A stretch of 64,000 nt of DNA from Chitinophagaceae bacterium (GCA_947381435.1 CANCVE010000007.1:1-64000); one strand, 5' to 3'. Shown: positions 1 through 10,578, numbered from the stretch's first letter. The notes: generated from the letters alone by a model not told the origin. Translations and numbers: made by a program.

Positions 1-1
1 T

Positions 2-445
2 GTGGCGGAAGAATTAGAAAACGGGGATACCCCAAAACAGTTACTTGCCAGGTGCAGGTATGTATTGGTGAAGAAGGAAAATGAGTGGACTCAAAACCAG
101 ACACAGAGGGCTACTATTCTTTTTAAAAGATACCCGGAATTAAAGGCAGATTATTCACATACTTTGGCATTCAGGAACATTTATGAAGATAAAAACATTG
201 AGTCTGCCAAGGTAAGATTTACAGCATGGTATAATGATGTTATGGAAAAACAAATCAAGGAATTTTACACAGTGGCAAATACGGTAAAATGCAATATTGA
301 CAACATCCTTAATTTTTTTACAAACAGGAGCACAAACGCAAATGCTGAATCTTTCAATTTCAAGTTAAAACTATTCAGAGCTAATCTAAGAGGTGTAACG
401 GATAATAAATTCTTTCTCTTTAGGCTTGCTAAACTTTTTGCTTAG
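2..445 (+). CDS. ISL3/ISAon1-type transposase, C-terminal part
   Basis: This is the C-terminal end of a DDE transposase whose 5' end lies outside the window; the frame is already open at base 2. The last 45 residues (TNANAESFNFKLKLFRA, then GVTDNKFFLFRLAKLFA) match the conserved tail of ISAon1-like members of the ISL3 family that are frequent in Bacteroidota. The glutamate in NAESFN is the expected last member of the DDE triad. A small palindrome (CCCCACAATATTGGGG, 447-462) just after the stop may be part of the right end of the element, but I cannot see the left end. Family assignment is from pattern recognition. Whether the element is intact cannot be judged here. Confidence 0.75.
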   Translation: MAEELENGDTPKQLLARCRYVLVKKENEWTQNQTQRATILFKRYPELKADYSHTLAFRNIYEDKNIESAKVRFTAWYNDVMEKQIKEFYTVANTVKCNIDNILNFFTNRSTNANAESFNFKLKLFRANLRGVTDNKFFLFRLAKLFA

Positions 446-482
446 TCCCCACAATATTGGGGCTATTGTATCAAGTTTATAG

Positions 483-518
483 CAAACAGCCCTACGAAAT
501 AAATCGAAGGGCTGTTTG
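483..518. terminator. Long hairpin between convergent genes
   Basis: CAAACAGCCCT (483-493) pairs perfectly with AGGGCTGTTTG (508-518), and CGA/TCG extends the stem inside the loop. It lies between the convergent transposase and OmpA-family genes, where a bidirectional terminator is expected. No clear T-run follows on either strand, so the call is tentative. Confidence 0.4.
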
Positions 519-542
519 TACAATTTGAAAAAAAGAACCTAT

Positions 543-1880
543 TTAGAAATTTGCTTTTAGCTCTACTCTCCTATTTTTAGCCTTTCCTTCCTCAGATTTA
601 TTATCTGCTACAGGCTTTTCATCACCATAACCAATGGCAGTTAAACGTGTTGCGGCAATACCTTTTTTAGTAAAGTAAGCCGCAATTACATTAGCTCGTT
701 GTTGAGATAATTTCTTATTCAATTCAGCTTTACCAGTATTGTCAGTATGCCCTTCAATACTTAATTTGGCAGTTGGATTTGCTTTTAAAACTGCTATTAC
801 TTCATCCAAAGGTTTAATTGCTTTTTTAGAAATATTGGCAGTACCTAGATTGAAATATACATTTTTAGCCAGTTCATTCATTTTCTTTTGAATTTCTGGG
901 CAACCCGCATTTTCTTTAGTTCCAGGAACTGTAGGGCATTTATCTTCCTCATCATTAATACCATCACCATCTGTATCTGGTATTGGGCAACCATGATATT
1001 TAGCTAGGCCAGCAACGGTAGGACAACTATCTAATTCGTCGTTTATACCATCTTTATCCGTATCAGGAACAGGACAGCCATTGTAACGTGCAAGACCCAT
1101 AACTTTAGGACATTTATCTTCCTCATCATTTATTCCGTCACCATCGGTATCAGGTATTGGGCAGCCATTGTACTTAGCTAAACCAGCTACAGTAGGGCAT
1201 TTATCCTTACTATCAACAATACCATCACCATCAGTATCTTTTTCTACAAAAGGTGGCGGCGGTGGAACAGGTGCTAGTTTTGGAGGTGTAACTTTTATAG
1301 GTAAAGAAGCCACATATACTAAAGAATAGTTTAAATTATCCTTCGCATCGCCAAATAATCGAAATCTATAAGCAGCTTCTAGGTAGAAAAAAGAGCCTTT
1401 GCCAACATTTATTTCGAATCCTGCACCTAAATCTTCATTTGCCAAGAAGTTGTTACCATTGAAATATGAGACACCTAATCCGGTGGTTATATATGGATCT
1501 ATCAGGTACTTATCAGACAACAACTTAAAGTTTAAGCGCGCATTTAAATCTAGCAAAAACTGATCTGTTGATGCTAAAGAAGAAGAATCTACCCCATACT
1601 TCGTAAAGCATCCACCTAGGATTGCCTTAAAATCAACATGCTTAGAAATTCCCTTGTAGAAAGATGCTTCAAGACCTAGATTCATATCTGAGGATTTAGC
1701 ATATTTACCATCAGAAATCACCTTGCCAAAAGAATATTTATTACTATTTTGAGCAGTAGTGAAATCTTTAAGGAAAAATCCAATGCCGATTGACGGCTCT
1801 CGCTTAACAGGAATTGTTGTTTGAGCGAAAGAACTCGCCACCATTAATAGGGCAGCAACTGATAAAATTGTTTTCTTCAT
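543..1880 (-). CDS. OmpA-family outer-membrane protein with TSP3 repeats
   Basis: A 445-residue outer-membrane protein that probably anchors the outer membrane to peptidoglycan. A Sec signal peptide covers residues 1-19. Residues about 20-205 look like a beta-barrel of OmpA type with aromatic-rich alternating strands. A proline stretch (PVPPPPPF) leads into four calcium-binding thrombospondin type 3 repeats (about 213-325, DTDGDGI with paired cysteines). The OmpA C-terminal peptidoglycan-binding domain is at about 335-445 (EGHTDNTG, KNRRVEL). It lies 72 bp downstream of the giant type B secretion substrate on the same strand. Such barrel/OmpA proteins often sit beside T9SS type B substrates, so it may help present the giant protein; that link is inference. 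Confidence 0.9.
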   Translation of the reverse strand: MKKTILSVAALLMVASSFAQTTIPVKREPSIGIGFFLKDFTTAQNSNKYSFGKVISDGKYAKSSDMNLGLEASFYKGISKHVDFKAILGGCFTKYGVDSSSLASTDQFLLDLNARLNFKLLSDKYLIDPYITTGLGVSYFNGNNFLANEDLGAGFEINVGKGSFFYLEAAYRFRLFGDAKDNLNYSLVYVASLPIKVTPPKLAPVPPPPPFVEKDTDGDGIVDSKDKCPTVAGLAKYNGCPIPDTDGDGINDEEDKCPKVMGLARYNGCPVPDTDKDGINDELDSCPTVAGLAKYHGCPIPDTDGDGINDEEDKCPTVPGTKENAGCPEIQKKMNELAKNVYFNLGTANISKKAIKPLDEVIAVLKANPTAKLSIEGHTDNTGKAELNKKLSQQRANVIAAYFTKKGIAATRLTAIGYGDEKPVADNKSEEGKAKNRRVELKANF

Positions 1881-1947
1881 TTTTTAATAATTAATGTTAA
1901 ACTAACATAACCTACACACGAAACCCAAAACTTATAGTTAAAGAGCG

Positions 1948-1955
1948 CAAACTTA
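1948..1955 (-). promoter_or_regulatory. Possible -7 box for the OmpA-family gene
   Basis: TAAGTTTG on the minus strand matches the Bacteroidota -7 consensus TAnnTTTG. It overlaps the stop codon of the giant upstream gene and lies 67 bp before the OmpA start. No convincing -33 TTG was found, so the OmpA gene may instead be cotranscribed. Confidence 0.3.
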
Positions 1956-4900
1956 GCGAATCAATACGCTCGTTCCTTTTAAACTTATTTTTTTATTGCC
2001 TTTTGTAAGAGTATAATCCAAGTACCAAACATAAGTTCCCGGTTCTTGAGCTATTCCTTTAAAGCTTCCATCCCATCCACTATACAAATCATTGCTTACA
2101 AAGAGTAGATTGCCGAAACGATTAAAAACTCTGAATGTTAATGAAGAAACTGTAGTAATAGAGCCACCAAAAGGTTTTAGAAGATTGTTTTTTCCGCTGA
2201 CAACATTTGAACCAGGTCTGAACCCTGTTGGTATGTAAAGACTATCACAGCCTTCTGAACTAAATTGAACATGCGGGAAACTATCTATTAAACAACCAGC
2301 ATAATTGTAAATATATAAATAATATATACCTTCTCCTATACCACTTGCAGAGGTAGTAACAGGGAATGTACTACCATTGAAAGTGTAAGTATACGGAGAT
2401 TCAGTACCCGTAATATTAAGGTCTAAACTACCACTAAATGGAGATAAACACTTTGGAGGGTAGATAGTAATATCTTTATCTTTAGGATCAAGTGGTTTAC
2501 CAATTACTTTAATTCCGTGTTTGGTAGTTACCGTATTGCAATAGCCAGCATAAGTATAGCTCACAGAGTCTTTTCCTAACTGTAAACCAGCTACCTTACC
2601 ATTTGAAGCTACAGTATCGATAGATCTGTTATCTACACTCCAAACACCTCCACTCAAGTTATTGTATAATCTAATTTCAGTACCCTTACAGATAATTCTA
2701 TCACCCTCTATTGGGGCTAACTTAGATAGATTAATTACATGTACACCAAACTTTGTAGCAACACTTCCACATTTATTACTAACCGTGTATTTGATAGAAT
2801 CAATACCACCAACAACCCCTGAAACAACACCCGTTGCATTATCTACAGTGGCAATAAAAGATTTGTCGGATGTCCAGACACCATTAAGTGTTTTGTTGGT
2901 TAACGTGATGTTTGCATTTTGGCAAACCGTATCATTTGTTGTAGACTTAATTGAATCAACAATTGGCAGAGTAGTAACTGTAAATGTAATCTTGGAGCTA
3001 TAGCCAGAATCGGAAACCAAGCAACCTATATGACTAGTAATTAAACAAGAGATGGTGTCCTGATCTTTTAGTGTTTTAGTAGTAAACGTGGTTAATGTAC
3101 CCGTCTGAACAATACTATCATTTATTTTCCATTCATAAGAAGCATCCTTACCTGCATTGGTTGGTTTTGCAGAAACTGTAACTGGAGCCCCCAAACAAGG
3201 AGTGCTTGTACTAGGTGTAACAGTTACTGAAAGTACTTTAGGTGCCCCATTTACAATTATTGCACTTCCTTTCATATTGCTAGAACATCCTGAAGCTGCC
3301 AAAGTAGCTGTAACGGTGTATGTTCCTACGGCAATTTGCTTAGGGAAACTTAAAGCAGTACCTGTACCAGAAATTAGAGAGCCAGTATTTACACCATCTT
3401 TTTGTAGCTGATAGTATACGCCCGATTCAGAATTGTTTAAAGCGATGGCTAATCCATCAATACCAGGGCAATAACTGCCACCACCTATTACAGTGAATGC
3501 TTTAGGTGGAGTAGGCTGAGCAATCATGGTTCCTGTAGTAGCAGTAGAAGTACAACCATCAGCATTTTTTGCAGTAATACTATAATTAGTACCAGCTGCA
3601 ACAATATAAGGATTAGCATAACTAGCGTAATTTTTTCCGTTTGTACTGAATGTTAAACCAGTTGTAGTAGAGGTAATTGATATAATACCATTTGCACTAG
3701 AACAACTTGGATCGGTAACAGTGATGCTCGGTGCTGATGGAGTAGCTGGTTGGGCTATTAAAGTACCAATAGCTGGTGTAGAAATACAACCATCTACATT
3801 TTTGGCAGTGATGCTATAGTTTGCACTTGCGGCAACAGAATATGGCGTACTATAAACACTGTAATTAGTACCATCTGCACTAAATGTAAGGCCTGTAGTG
3901 GCAGAGACAATTTTAACTGTACCCGTTGCGATGGTACATGTTGGATTGGTAACCAGAACTTTTGGAGTAGCTGGAGTAGCTGGTTGCGCTCCAATTTTAC
4001 TTGTAATAGCCGATGAAATACAACCATCCGAATTTTTAGTAGTAATGCTATATGAACCATTGGCATTTACTATGTAAGGAGTGCTATATGCAGCGTAAGT
4101 AATGCCATTGGTACTGAAGGTTAATCCAGTTGTACTAGAAGTAATTTCGACAGAACCCTTTGCATTGGTACAAGTAGGATTAGTAACAGTTACAGTAGGG
4201 GTAGCTGGTGTAGCAGGTTGTGCATTAATTGTTCCGGTAGCGGCAGAAGAAATACAACCATTAATATTCTTAGCAGTAATGCTGTAAGATGCCCCAGCAG
4301 AAACTACATAAGGAGTTGTGTAGCTTGCATAAGTAGTGGCATCTGTACTAAAAGTAAGACCATTAGTAGATGAAACTATTTTGATAAAACCTGTAGCATT
4401 GGTACAAGTAGGATTAGTAACAGTTACAGACGGAGTTGCTGGTGTAGCTGGTTGTTTTGCTACTACTCCTTTTGCAGGGCTAGAAATACATCCATCTACA
4501 TTTTTTGCTGTAATACTATAAGATCCTCCAGCTGCAACAGGGAGTGGATTACTATAAGAAGCATAATTAATTGCATCCAAACTGAACGTTAAACCAGTAG
4601 TATTAGAAGTAACGTTTAAATATCCATTGCCATCTGTACAAGTTGGACTAGTAACTGTAATAGTAGGAACTGCTGGAGTAGCTGGTTGTGCAATTAATGT
4701 TCCTGTAGCAGCACTAGAAATACACCCCTGTGCATTCTTGGCAGTAATGCGATATGACGCACCACCAGCTACGGTGTAAGGAATTGTATAATTGGTATAG
4801 TTAACCGCGTTGGTACTAAAAGTTAGTCCTGTAGTTGTAGAAGTTATTGCTACAGTACCAGTTGCCTTGGTACAAGTTGGGTTAGTAATAGTTAAAGTTG

Positions 4901-7900
4901 GTGCAGCAGGAGTAGCTGGTTGAGTGGCCATTGTTCCAGTAACTGCAGCTGAAATACAACCATCTGTATTCTTTGCAGTAATACTGTAAGTAGCACCAGA
5001 AACAACTGTAAAAGGCGTAGAATAAGCATTGTAAGTACTTCCATCAGAACTGAAAGTTAGGCCTGAAGTAGTAGAAGAAACTGCTACAGATCCGTTTGCA
5101 TCTGTACAAGTAGGCTTGGTGATAGTAACTGTAGGTTTAGTTGGTGTTGCAGGTTGGGCACTTAAAGTGCCAGTTGTAGCAGCAGAAACACAACCATCCA
5201 AATTTTTTGCCGTGATACTATAAAAGGCACTTGCATTTACAATATAAGGTGTACTGTAAGAAGCGTAAGAAACTCCATTTGTGCTAAAAGTTAATCCATT
5301 TGTTGCAGATGTGATTTCAACAGAGCCTTTTGGATTGGTACAAGTAGGATTAACAGCATTTACGGTTGGAGCAACCGGTGTAACAGGTTGTGCATTAATT
5401 GTTCCTGTAGTGGCAGTTGATACACAACCATCTACATTCTTAGCAGTAATGCTATAAGACGCCTCAGCAGAAACTACATAAGGAGTTGTGTAGCTTGCAT
5501 AAGTAGTACCATCAGTACTGAAAGTTAGACCTGTTGTTGAAGAGGTAATTTTAATAGAACCAGTTGCAGTGGTACAAGTTGGATTTGTAATACTAACGTT
5601 AGGGGTCGCAGGTGTAGCTGGTTGTTTTGCAACTACTCCTTTAGCAGGGCTAGAAATACATCCATCTACATTTTTTGCCGTAATACTATAAGAAGCACCA
5701 GAAGCTACTGTGTAAGGAGAATTATATGCTGCATAAGTACTTCCATCGGTACTGAACGTTAAACCTGTAGTGGTAGAGGTAACGTTTAAATATCCATTGC
5801 CATCTGTACAAGTTGGACTAGTAACTGTAATAGTAGGAACTGCTGGAGTAGCAGGTTGTGCAATTAATGTTCCTGTAGCGGCACTAGAAATACAACCATC
5901 TGAGTTCTTTGCAGTGATGCTGTAAGATGCACCGGCAGCAACTATGTAAGGTGTTGAGTAATTGGAATATGTACTTACATTAGTACTAAAGGTTAGTCCT
6001 GTAGTTGTAGAAGTTATTGCTACAGTACCAGTTGCTTTGGTACAAGTTGGGTTAGTAATAGTTAAAGTTGGTGCAGCAGGAGTTGCTGGTTGAGTACCTA
6101 CAGATCCCTTAACGGGACTAGATATACAGCCATCAGAGTTCTTAGCAGTAATACTGTAAGAAGCACCAGAAGCTACAGTGAAGGGAGAAGTGTATGCTGC
6201 ATAAGTACTTCCATCGGTACTGAACGTTAAACCTGTAGATGCTGAAGTTATTGAAACAGCACCTGTAGCTGTAGTACATGTAGGATTTACAACACTCACA
6301 GTAGGCGTTGCTATAGAGGCGGGTTGAGTACCAACTGTTCCCGTAGTTGCAGCCGAAATACAACCATCCAAATTTTTGGCGGTGATGCTGTATGTTCCAC
6401 TTGCATTAACTACATAAGGAGTACTATATGCAGTATAATTAATTCCATCGGTACTAAAGGTTAATCCAGTTGTACTAGAAGTAATCTCAACAGAACCCTT
6501 TGCATTAGTACATGTAGGGTTAACTGCATTTACGGTTGGAGCAACTGGTGTAGCAGGTTGTGCATTAATTGTTCCTGTAGTGGCAGTTGATACACAACCA
6601 TCCACATTCTTAGCAGTAATGCTATAAGACGCCCCTGCAGAAACTACATAAGGATTTGTGTAGCTTGCATAAGTAGTGGCATCTGTACTAAATGACAAAC
6701 CAGTAGTTGAAGAGGTAATTTTAATAGAACCAGTTGCAGTAGTACAAGTTGGTTCTGTTATAGTTACAGTTGGTGTTGCCGGAGTAGCTGGTTGAGTACC
6801 TACAGTTCCTGTAACGGGACTAGATATACAGCCATCAGAGTTCTTAGCAGTAATACTGTAAGAAGCACCAGAAGCTACTGTGAAAGGAGAAGTATATGCT
6901 GCATAAGTATTTCCATCGGTACTGAACGTTAAACCTGTAGTTGCTGAAGCTATTGAAACAGCACCTGTAGCTTTAGTACATGTAGGATTTACAACACTCA
7001 CAGTAGGCGTTGCTACAGAGGCGGGTTGAGAACCAACTGTTCCCGTGGTTACAGAAGAAATACAACCATTACTATTTTTTGCTATGATACTGTAAGATGC
7101 ACCAGCGGCAAGAGTGTAAGGAGTTGTATAACTAGTAAAAGTAGAACCATCAGTACTGAAAGTTAGGCCAGTAGTTGTAGAAGTAATTTTTACTGAACCT
7201 GTGGCAGTAGTACATGTTGGGTTAGTTACAGAAACGATAGGATCGAGAGGTAAAGCATGAACTACTACAGCACCAGAAATACTAGAATTTACATTTGGTG
7301 TACAAATCCCACCAAGAGAACAGAAATAAAATAATGAATCTCCTGCATTTGAAGATCCGGCTAAAGGTTTAAAAGTTGGTTTATTTTCTCCAGTTAATAG
7401 TTTAGCGCCTACATAGCTATTTACAGTATTACTGTACCATTGATAAGATTCTGTATTTACTGCGCCAACAGTTAGAGAATCTATCTTGCTATTTGCACAA
7501 ACTTTTTGAGCAGGAAAATACTCCGATTGAATTTGTGGAGTAGAATTAATTGTAATATTTACTGGATTTGATGTTGCTTTACAACCGTCACCGTCTACTA
7601 ATGATAAAGTATAAGTTTGTGCAGATATTGGTGCAGCTGAGGTTTTACTATTATTTGGTGTACCTAATCCTGCATCAGTTGTATTTGGTGTCCATTGATA
7701 ACTTACAGCTCCAACAGAATTGGTAACTGTTGCGGTAAGTGATGCAGATCCTCCAATACAAATAGCGGTATCACCAATGGCCAAAACAGTTGGCAAAGGA
7801 GAGGTAGTTGCTGCAATAGTAGTATCTCCAATTAAATTAACATCATCTATACTCCAGTTTTCGCTGAACCTGTTATTGGTGGCTGTTACGCGAAATTGAA

Positions 7901-10316
7901 ATTGATTTCTTCCTGTAATATCTACCTTGAAAGCACTATTATCTTCTCCAGTAGAATATATTACATCATCACCTAACGCAAGCTTGGTAACAGGAGTACT
8001 TGCAAAAGGGAAGAGTCTATTGCCTGCCCCCTTATGGGTAAGTAATGTTTGCCAAGAAACACCCCCATCAATTGAAGTTTCAATAATCATATCTTCGTTT
8101 GCATCTGTACCAGGCCCTGAGTCGGCTGATTTACAACTACCGGATGTTGGAGCTGTTGCACATCCAACATCAGAAAGAGAAGCTAGCTTGAATGTAAATG
8201 TTAAATTAGTGTATTTACTTAAGTTGCTTAGATTTTTGAACGTAATTGTATTTTTGTTTTCTAGTTTTCCCGCAGCATTAGTACCAATGTCACTTTTTCT
8301 TAAATAACAGTTTCCTGCATTACAGTCTATTCCTGTAACATCATCTGAAGGATATGTTGCTGTCCCTGCAGCCCATCCCCATTTTCCACTTAAAGGAGAC
8401 TCGAAATCATTACTTGCAACCGTTTTTGTACTTGTAATACCACCACCTGTTGGCAAGGTTATATCAAAAGTGTTACTATTTGTTGTTACTGATAATCCCA
8501 CCGCAGAAGCAACCAATGAAACCCCTGTTTGCACACTTCTAGTAAAAATTACAGCGGGGAAAGTTGCTACTCCTTTCACAGCATTTACAGTATAGTCTGC
8601 AAATCCACAACCATCTTTTGCTTTTAAGGTAACAGCACCATTGTAGCTAGTAACAACATTGCCGTATTGTTTACAGATAATTTGAACAGTAACCGCGGGA
8701 GACATACTTGAACCTTGTGGTGTAGTAGTAGGTTGTTGCGCAAAAACAAGTGTATCTAATGAACTACAAGTATTTGGAGCAACTACAATAATACCACCGC
8801 TTAAACTACTTGCCGCAGAACACCCTTTATTGCTTATTACACAATAGTAGTAAGTAGTACCTGGTATACTAGTGGAAGGAGTGTACGACGATGCATTTGC
8901 ACCACTTATTGCTGTACCACCTGAATTTGAGGATGTATTATTTTGATACCATTGATACAATACATTGGTTTGATTTGCAACAACTGTTAATGGAGTAGCG
9001 GGTTGATTTACTAAATAGGGTGAAGATGTAGTTGTAGGATTAGTGATGATTGCTAAACTAGCAATAATACTTACTTTATTTGTTTGCGTGGCTGGGCATC
9101 CACCAAGAGGTTGATTGGCAGTTACCGTATAGTTATAATCTCCAACTGCTAAAGTTGTACTATTTAATGTAACTGTGCTTCCAGCTATTTTATCAAGTCC
9201 TGTTGATGGTGTCCATGAAAATGTGTTTCCTGACAAACTAGATGTGGCATTCATCTGAAGGCTATTTCCTTGACAGACAGTTGCAGTAATTGGATCCAGC
9301 TTTACCGTAGTTTGTATGCTTCCTGCTAATGGTTGAACTATATAATCGCATACATCAGCACTAGATCCATCAAACATTAAGAAATATGTTTTTCCTGGCG
9401 TTAGTCCAGTAGCAGTGTATCTAAATGGAGTCTTATAACCTACATTCATTGTGTATTCACAGCCATATATTTTAACTGCACCAGAGCCGCATCCTCCATC
9501 ATAAATAAACATTTGTATACCTTGTTTATTAAAACGACTATTGAAGATTGAGATGTCAAACTGTACAGTAGAAGCTCCAGCTACAAACTTGAGAAATGAA
9601 TTATTTTGAATACCCACCTGACAACTATTGTACAATGCATCTTCTAATTGTTGCCAAATATGTGGGGGTGCATACGAGTTGGATGTTGTACCCATGTATC
9701 CATCAAAACTGCAAATTAATGGTGCATTATCACAAGATGCTGATGGTATAACTGTTGAACTTTTATTGGTATAGATAAAAGGTGCAGGCGTACTAGAAAA
9801 TGTTAATGACCATTTGTTTAGGGTGCCAATAGTTGTATTCTTTTTCAATACTTTAATACACAGATTCCACTGCCCATCTGCATTTCTTCCGTCATTAATT
9901 AATCCTAATATTCCATCTGGTAAAAAGCTTCCTGTAAAGGGAGGTGTTGCTGTCCAAATGGGATTATTAGTATTATTTGTAAAAACAGTATTCGTAAAAT
10001 TTGCTTGTTTTTTACTTTTAATATTATTTCTAACGGATAGTGCAATTGAGTCTGTACCGTTAGGACTCTTTAGATAAATTTCAAGAATTGAATCTAATGG
10101 AAAAGTAATATCTACTGATACAGATTCCAACCCTAAAATCTTTCCATCAATATTACCTATTCCATTTACAGAAACGGGGAAGCACACTTCAGTTGTTCCG
10201 GTAGTTGCATCAATATTTCCAGTAGTACCAGAAAACGATTTCGAGTTGGTTTGTGCGATAACTTTCAAACAGGAAATAAGAAATACTATTGCAATAATTA
10301 GTAACCTTTTATGCAT
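1953..10316 (-). CDS. Giant SprB-like repeat adhesin, T9SS type B substrate
   Basis: A 2787-residue secreted surface protein. A signal peptide covers residues 1-21. Residues about 25-175 resemble a proprotein-convertase P domain (GILGLINDGRNADGQWNLCI). Ig/PKD-like modules and a jelly-roll-like module ending in NWSIDDVNLIG follow to about 1020. Sixteen tandem repeats of about 78 residues come next, each opening with NPTCT and containing GLTFSTDG, YSITAKN and DGCIS. More Ig/BIG2-like modules follow. The last 90 residues (FRVFNRFGNLLF, GWDGSFKG, GTYVWYLDY, GTSVLIR) form the gliding-motility-associated type B C-terminal domain that directs export by the type IX system. The architecture resembles SprB-type motility adhesins, but an SprB function is not shown. 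A 21-bp tandem array lies just upstream. Confidence 0.9.
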   Translation of the reverse strand: MHKRLLIIAIVFLISCLKVIAQTNSKSFSGTTGNIDATTGTTEVCFPVSVNGIGNIDGKILGLESVSVDITFPLDSILEIYLKSPNGTDSIALSVRNNIKSKKQANFTNTVFTNNTNNPIWTATPPFTGSFLPDGILGLINDGRNADGQWNLCIKVLKKNTTIGTLNKWSLTFSSTPAPFIYTNKSSTVIPSASCDNAPLICSFDGYMGTTSNSYAPPHIWQQLEDALYNSCQVGIQNNSFLKFVAGASTVQFDISIFNSRFNKQGIQMFIYDGGCGSGAVKIYGCEYTMNVGYKTPFRYTATGLTPGKTYFLMFDGSSADVCDYIVQPLAGSIQTTVKLDPITATVCQGNSLQMNATSSLSGNTFSWTPSTGLDKIAGSTVTLNSTTLAVGDYNYTVTANQPLGGCPATQTNKVSIIASLAIITNPTTTSSPYLVNQPATPLTVVANQTNVLYQWYQNNTSSNSGGTAISGANASSYTPSTSIPGTTYYYCVISNKGCSAASSLSGGIIVVAPNTCSSLDTLVFAQQPTTTPQGSSMSPAVTVQIICKQYGNVVTSYNGAVTLKAKDGCGFADYTVNAVKGVATFPAVIFTRSVQTGVSLVASAVGLSVTTNSNTFDITLPTGGGITSTKTVASNDFESPLSGKWGWAAGTATYPSDDVTGIDCNAGNCYLRKSDIGTNAAGKLENKNTITFKNLSNLSKYTNLTFTFKLASLSDVGCATAPTSGSCKSADSGPGTDANEDMIIETSIDGGVSWQTLLTHKGAGNRLFPFASTPVTKLALGDDVIYSTGEDNSAFKVDITGRNQFQFRVTATNNRFSENWSIDDVNLIGDTTIAATTSPLPTVLAIGDTAICIGGSASLTATVTNSVGAVSYQWTPNTTDAGLGTPNNSKTSAAPISAQTYTLSLVDGDGCKATSNPVNITINSTPQIQSEYFPAQKVCANSKIDSLTVGAVNTESYQWYSNTVNSYVGAKLLTGENKPTFKPLAGSSNAGDSLFYFCSLGGICTPNVNSSISGAVVVHALPLDPIVSVTNPTCTTATGSVKITSTTTGLTFSTDGSTFTSYTTPYTLAAGASYSIIAKNSNGCISSVTTGTVGSQPASVATPTVSVVNPTCTKATGAVSIASATTGLTFSTDGNTYAAYTSPFTVASGASYSITAKNSDGCISSPVTGTVGTQPATPATPTVTITEPTCTTATGSIKITSSTTGLSFSTDATTYASYTNPYVVSAGASYSITAKNVDGCVSTATTGTINAQPATPVAPTVNAVNPTCTNAKGSVEITSSTTGLTFSTDGINYTAYSTPYVVNASGTYSITAKNLDGCISAATTGTVGTQPASIATPTVSVVNPTCTTATGAVSITSASTGLTFSTDGSTYAAYTSPFTVASGASYSITAKNSDGCISSPVKGSVGTQPATPAAPTLTITNPTCTKATGTVAITSTTTGLTFSTNVSTYSNYSTPYIVAAGASYSITAKNSDGCISSAATGTLIAQPATPAVPTITVTSPTCTDGNGYLNVTSTTTGLTFSTDGSTYAAYNSPYTVASGASYSITAKNVDGCISSPAKGVVAKQPATPATPNVSITNPTCTTATGSIKITSSTTGLTFSTDGTTYASYTTPYVVSAEASYSITAKNVDGCVSTATTGTINAQPVTPVAPTVNAVNPTCTNPKGSVEITSATNGLTFSTNGVSYASYSTPYIVNASAFYSITAKNLDGCVSAATTGTLSAQPATPTKPTVTITKPTCTDANGSVAVSSTTSGLTFSSDGSTYNAYSTPFTVVSGATYSITAKNTDGCISAAVTGTMATQPATPAAPTLTITNPTCTKATGTVAITSTTTGLTFSTNAVNYTNYTIPYTVAGGASYRITAKNAQGCISSAATGTLIAQPATPAVPTITVTSPTCTDGNGYLNVTSNTTGLTFSLDAINYASYSNPLPVAAGGSYSITAKNVDGCISSPAKGVVAKQPATPATPSVTVTNPTCTNATGFIKIVSSTNGLTFSTDATTYASYTTPYVVSAGASYSITAKNINGCISSAATGTINAQPATPATPTVTVTNPTCTNAKGSVEITSSTTGLTFSTNGITYAAYSTPYIVNANGSYSITTKNSDGCISSAITSKIGAQPATPATPKVLVTNPTCTIATGTVKIVSATTGLTFSADGTNYSVYSTPYSVAASANYSITAKNVDGCISTPAIGTLIAQPATPSAPSITVTDPSCSSANGIISITSTTTGLTFSTNGKNYASYANPYIVAAGTNYSITAKNADGCTSTATTGTMIAQPTPPKAFTVIGGGSYCPGIDGLAIALNNSESGVYYQLQKDGVNTGSLISGTGTALSFPKQIAVGTYTVTATLAASGCSSNMKGSAIIVNGAPKVLSVTVTPSTSTPCLGAPVTVSAKPTNAGKDASYEWKINDSIVQTGTLTTFTTKTLKDQDTISCLITSHIGCLVSDSGYSSKITFTVTTLPIVDSIKSTTNDTVCQNANITLTNKTLNGVWTSDKSFIATVDNATGVVSGVVGGIDSIKYTVSNKCGSVATKFGVHVINLSKLAPIEGDRIICKGTEIRLYNNLSGGVWSVDNRSIDTVASNGKVAGLQLGKDSVSYTYAGYCNTVTTKHGIKVIGKPLDPKDKDITIYPPKCLSPFSGSLDLNITGTESPYTYTFNGSTFPVTTSASGIGEGIYYLYIYNYAGCLIDSFPHVQFSSEGCDSLYIPTGFRPGSNVVSGKNNLLKPFGGSITTVSSLTFRVFNRFGNLLFVSNDLYSGWDGSFKGIAQEPGTYVWYLDYTLTKGNKKISLKGTSVLIR
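3508..7240 (-). repeat. Sixteen tandem 78-residue coding repeats
   Basis: The giant adhesin gene contains 16 in-frame units of about 233 bp, counted by the NPTCT-like opening (the last reads DPSCS). Neighbouring units differ, but the order of unit types recurs: KATGTVAIT, DGNGYLNVT, a GSIKIT/GFIKIV type, then a KGSVEIT type appears at units 6-9 and again at units 11-14. This indicates amplification of multi-unit blocks rather than single units. Boundaries are approximate. Confidence 0.85.
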
Positions 10317-10376
10317 AAAACCTAATTTTTATATTTTTTACTTTGTTATAATACCAACATTTAGACCCCAATATTC

Positions 10377-10578
10377 CATTCCCTGCGTCTTCTTCCCAAT
10401 TCGACGCGTCTTCTTACCAATTCGATGCGTCATCTTACCAATTTGACGCGTCATCTTACCAATTCCCTGCGTCTTCTTCCCAATTCGACGCGTCATCTTA
10501 CCAATTCGACGCGTCATCTTACCAATTCGATGCGTCCTTTTACCAATTCGACGCGTCCTTTTCCCAATTTGACATCTC
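10377..10578. repeat. Intergenic 21-bp tandem array with palindromic core
   Basis: Nine consecutive 21-bp units plus a partial tenth fill most of the gap between the two type B surface-protein genes. The usual unit is AATTCGACGCGTC followed by TTCTTACC or ATCTTACC. Most units contain the 8-bp palindrome GACGCGTC; some carry GATGCGTC or CCTGCGTC. Units 1 and 5 share the CCTGCGTC variant, suggesting block duplication. The array ends 60 bp before the start of the giant adhesin gene. An open frame across it only reads the 7-residue periodicity and is not taken as a gene. Confidence 0.9.
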
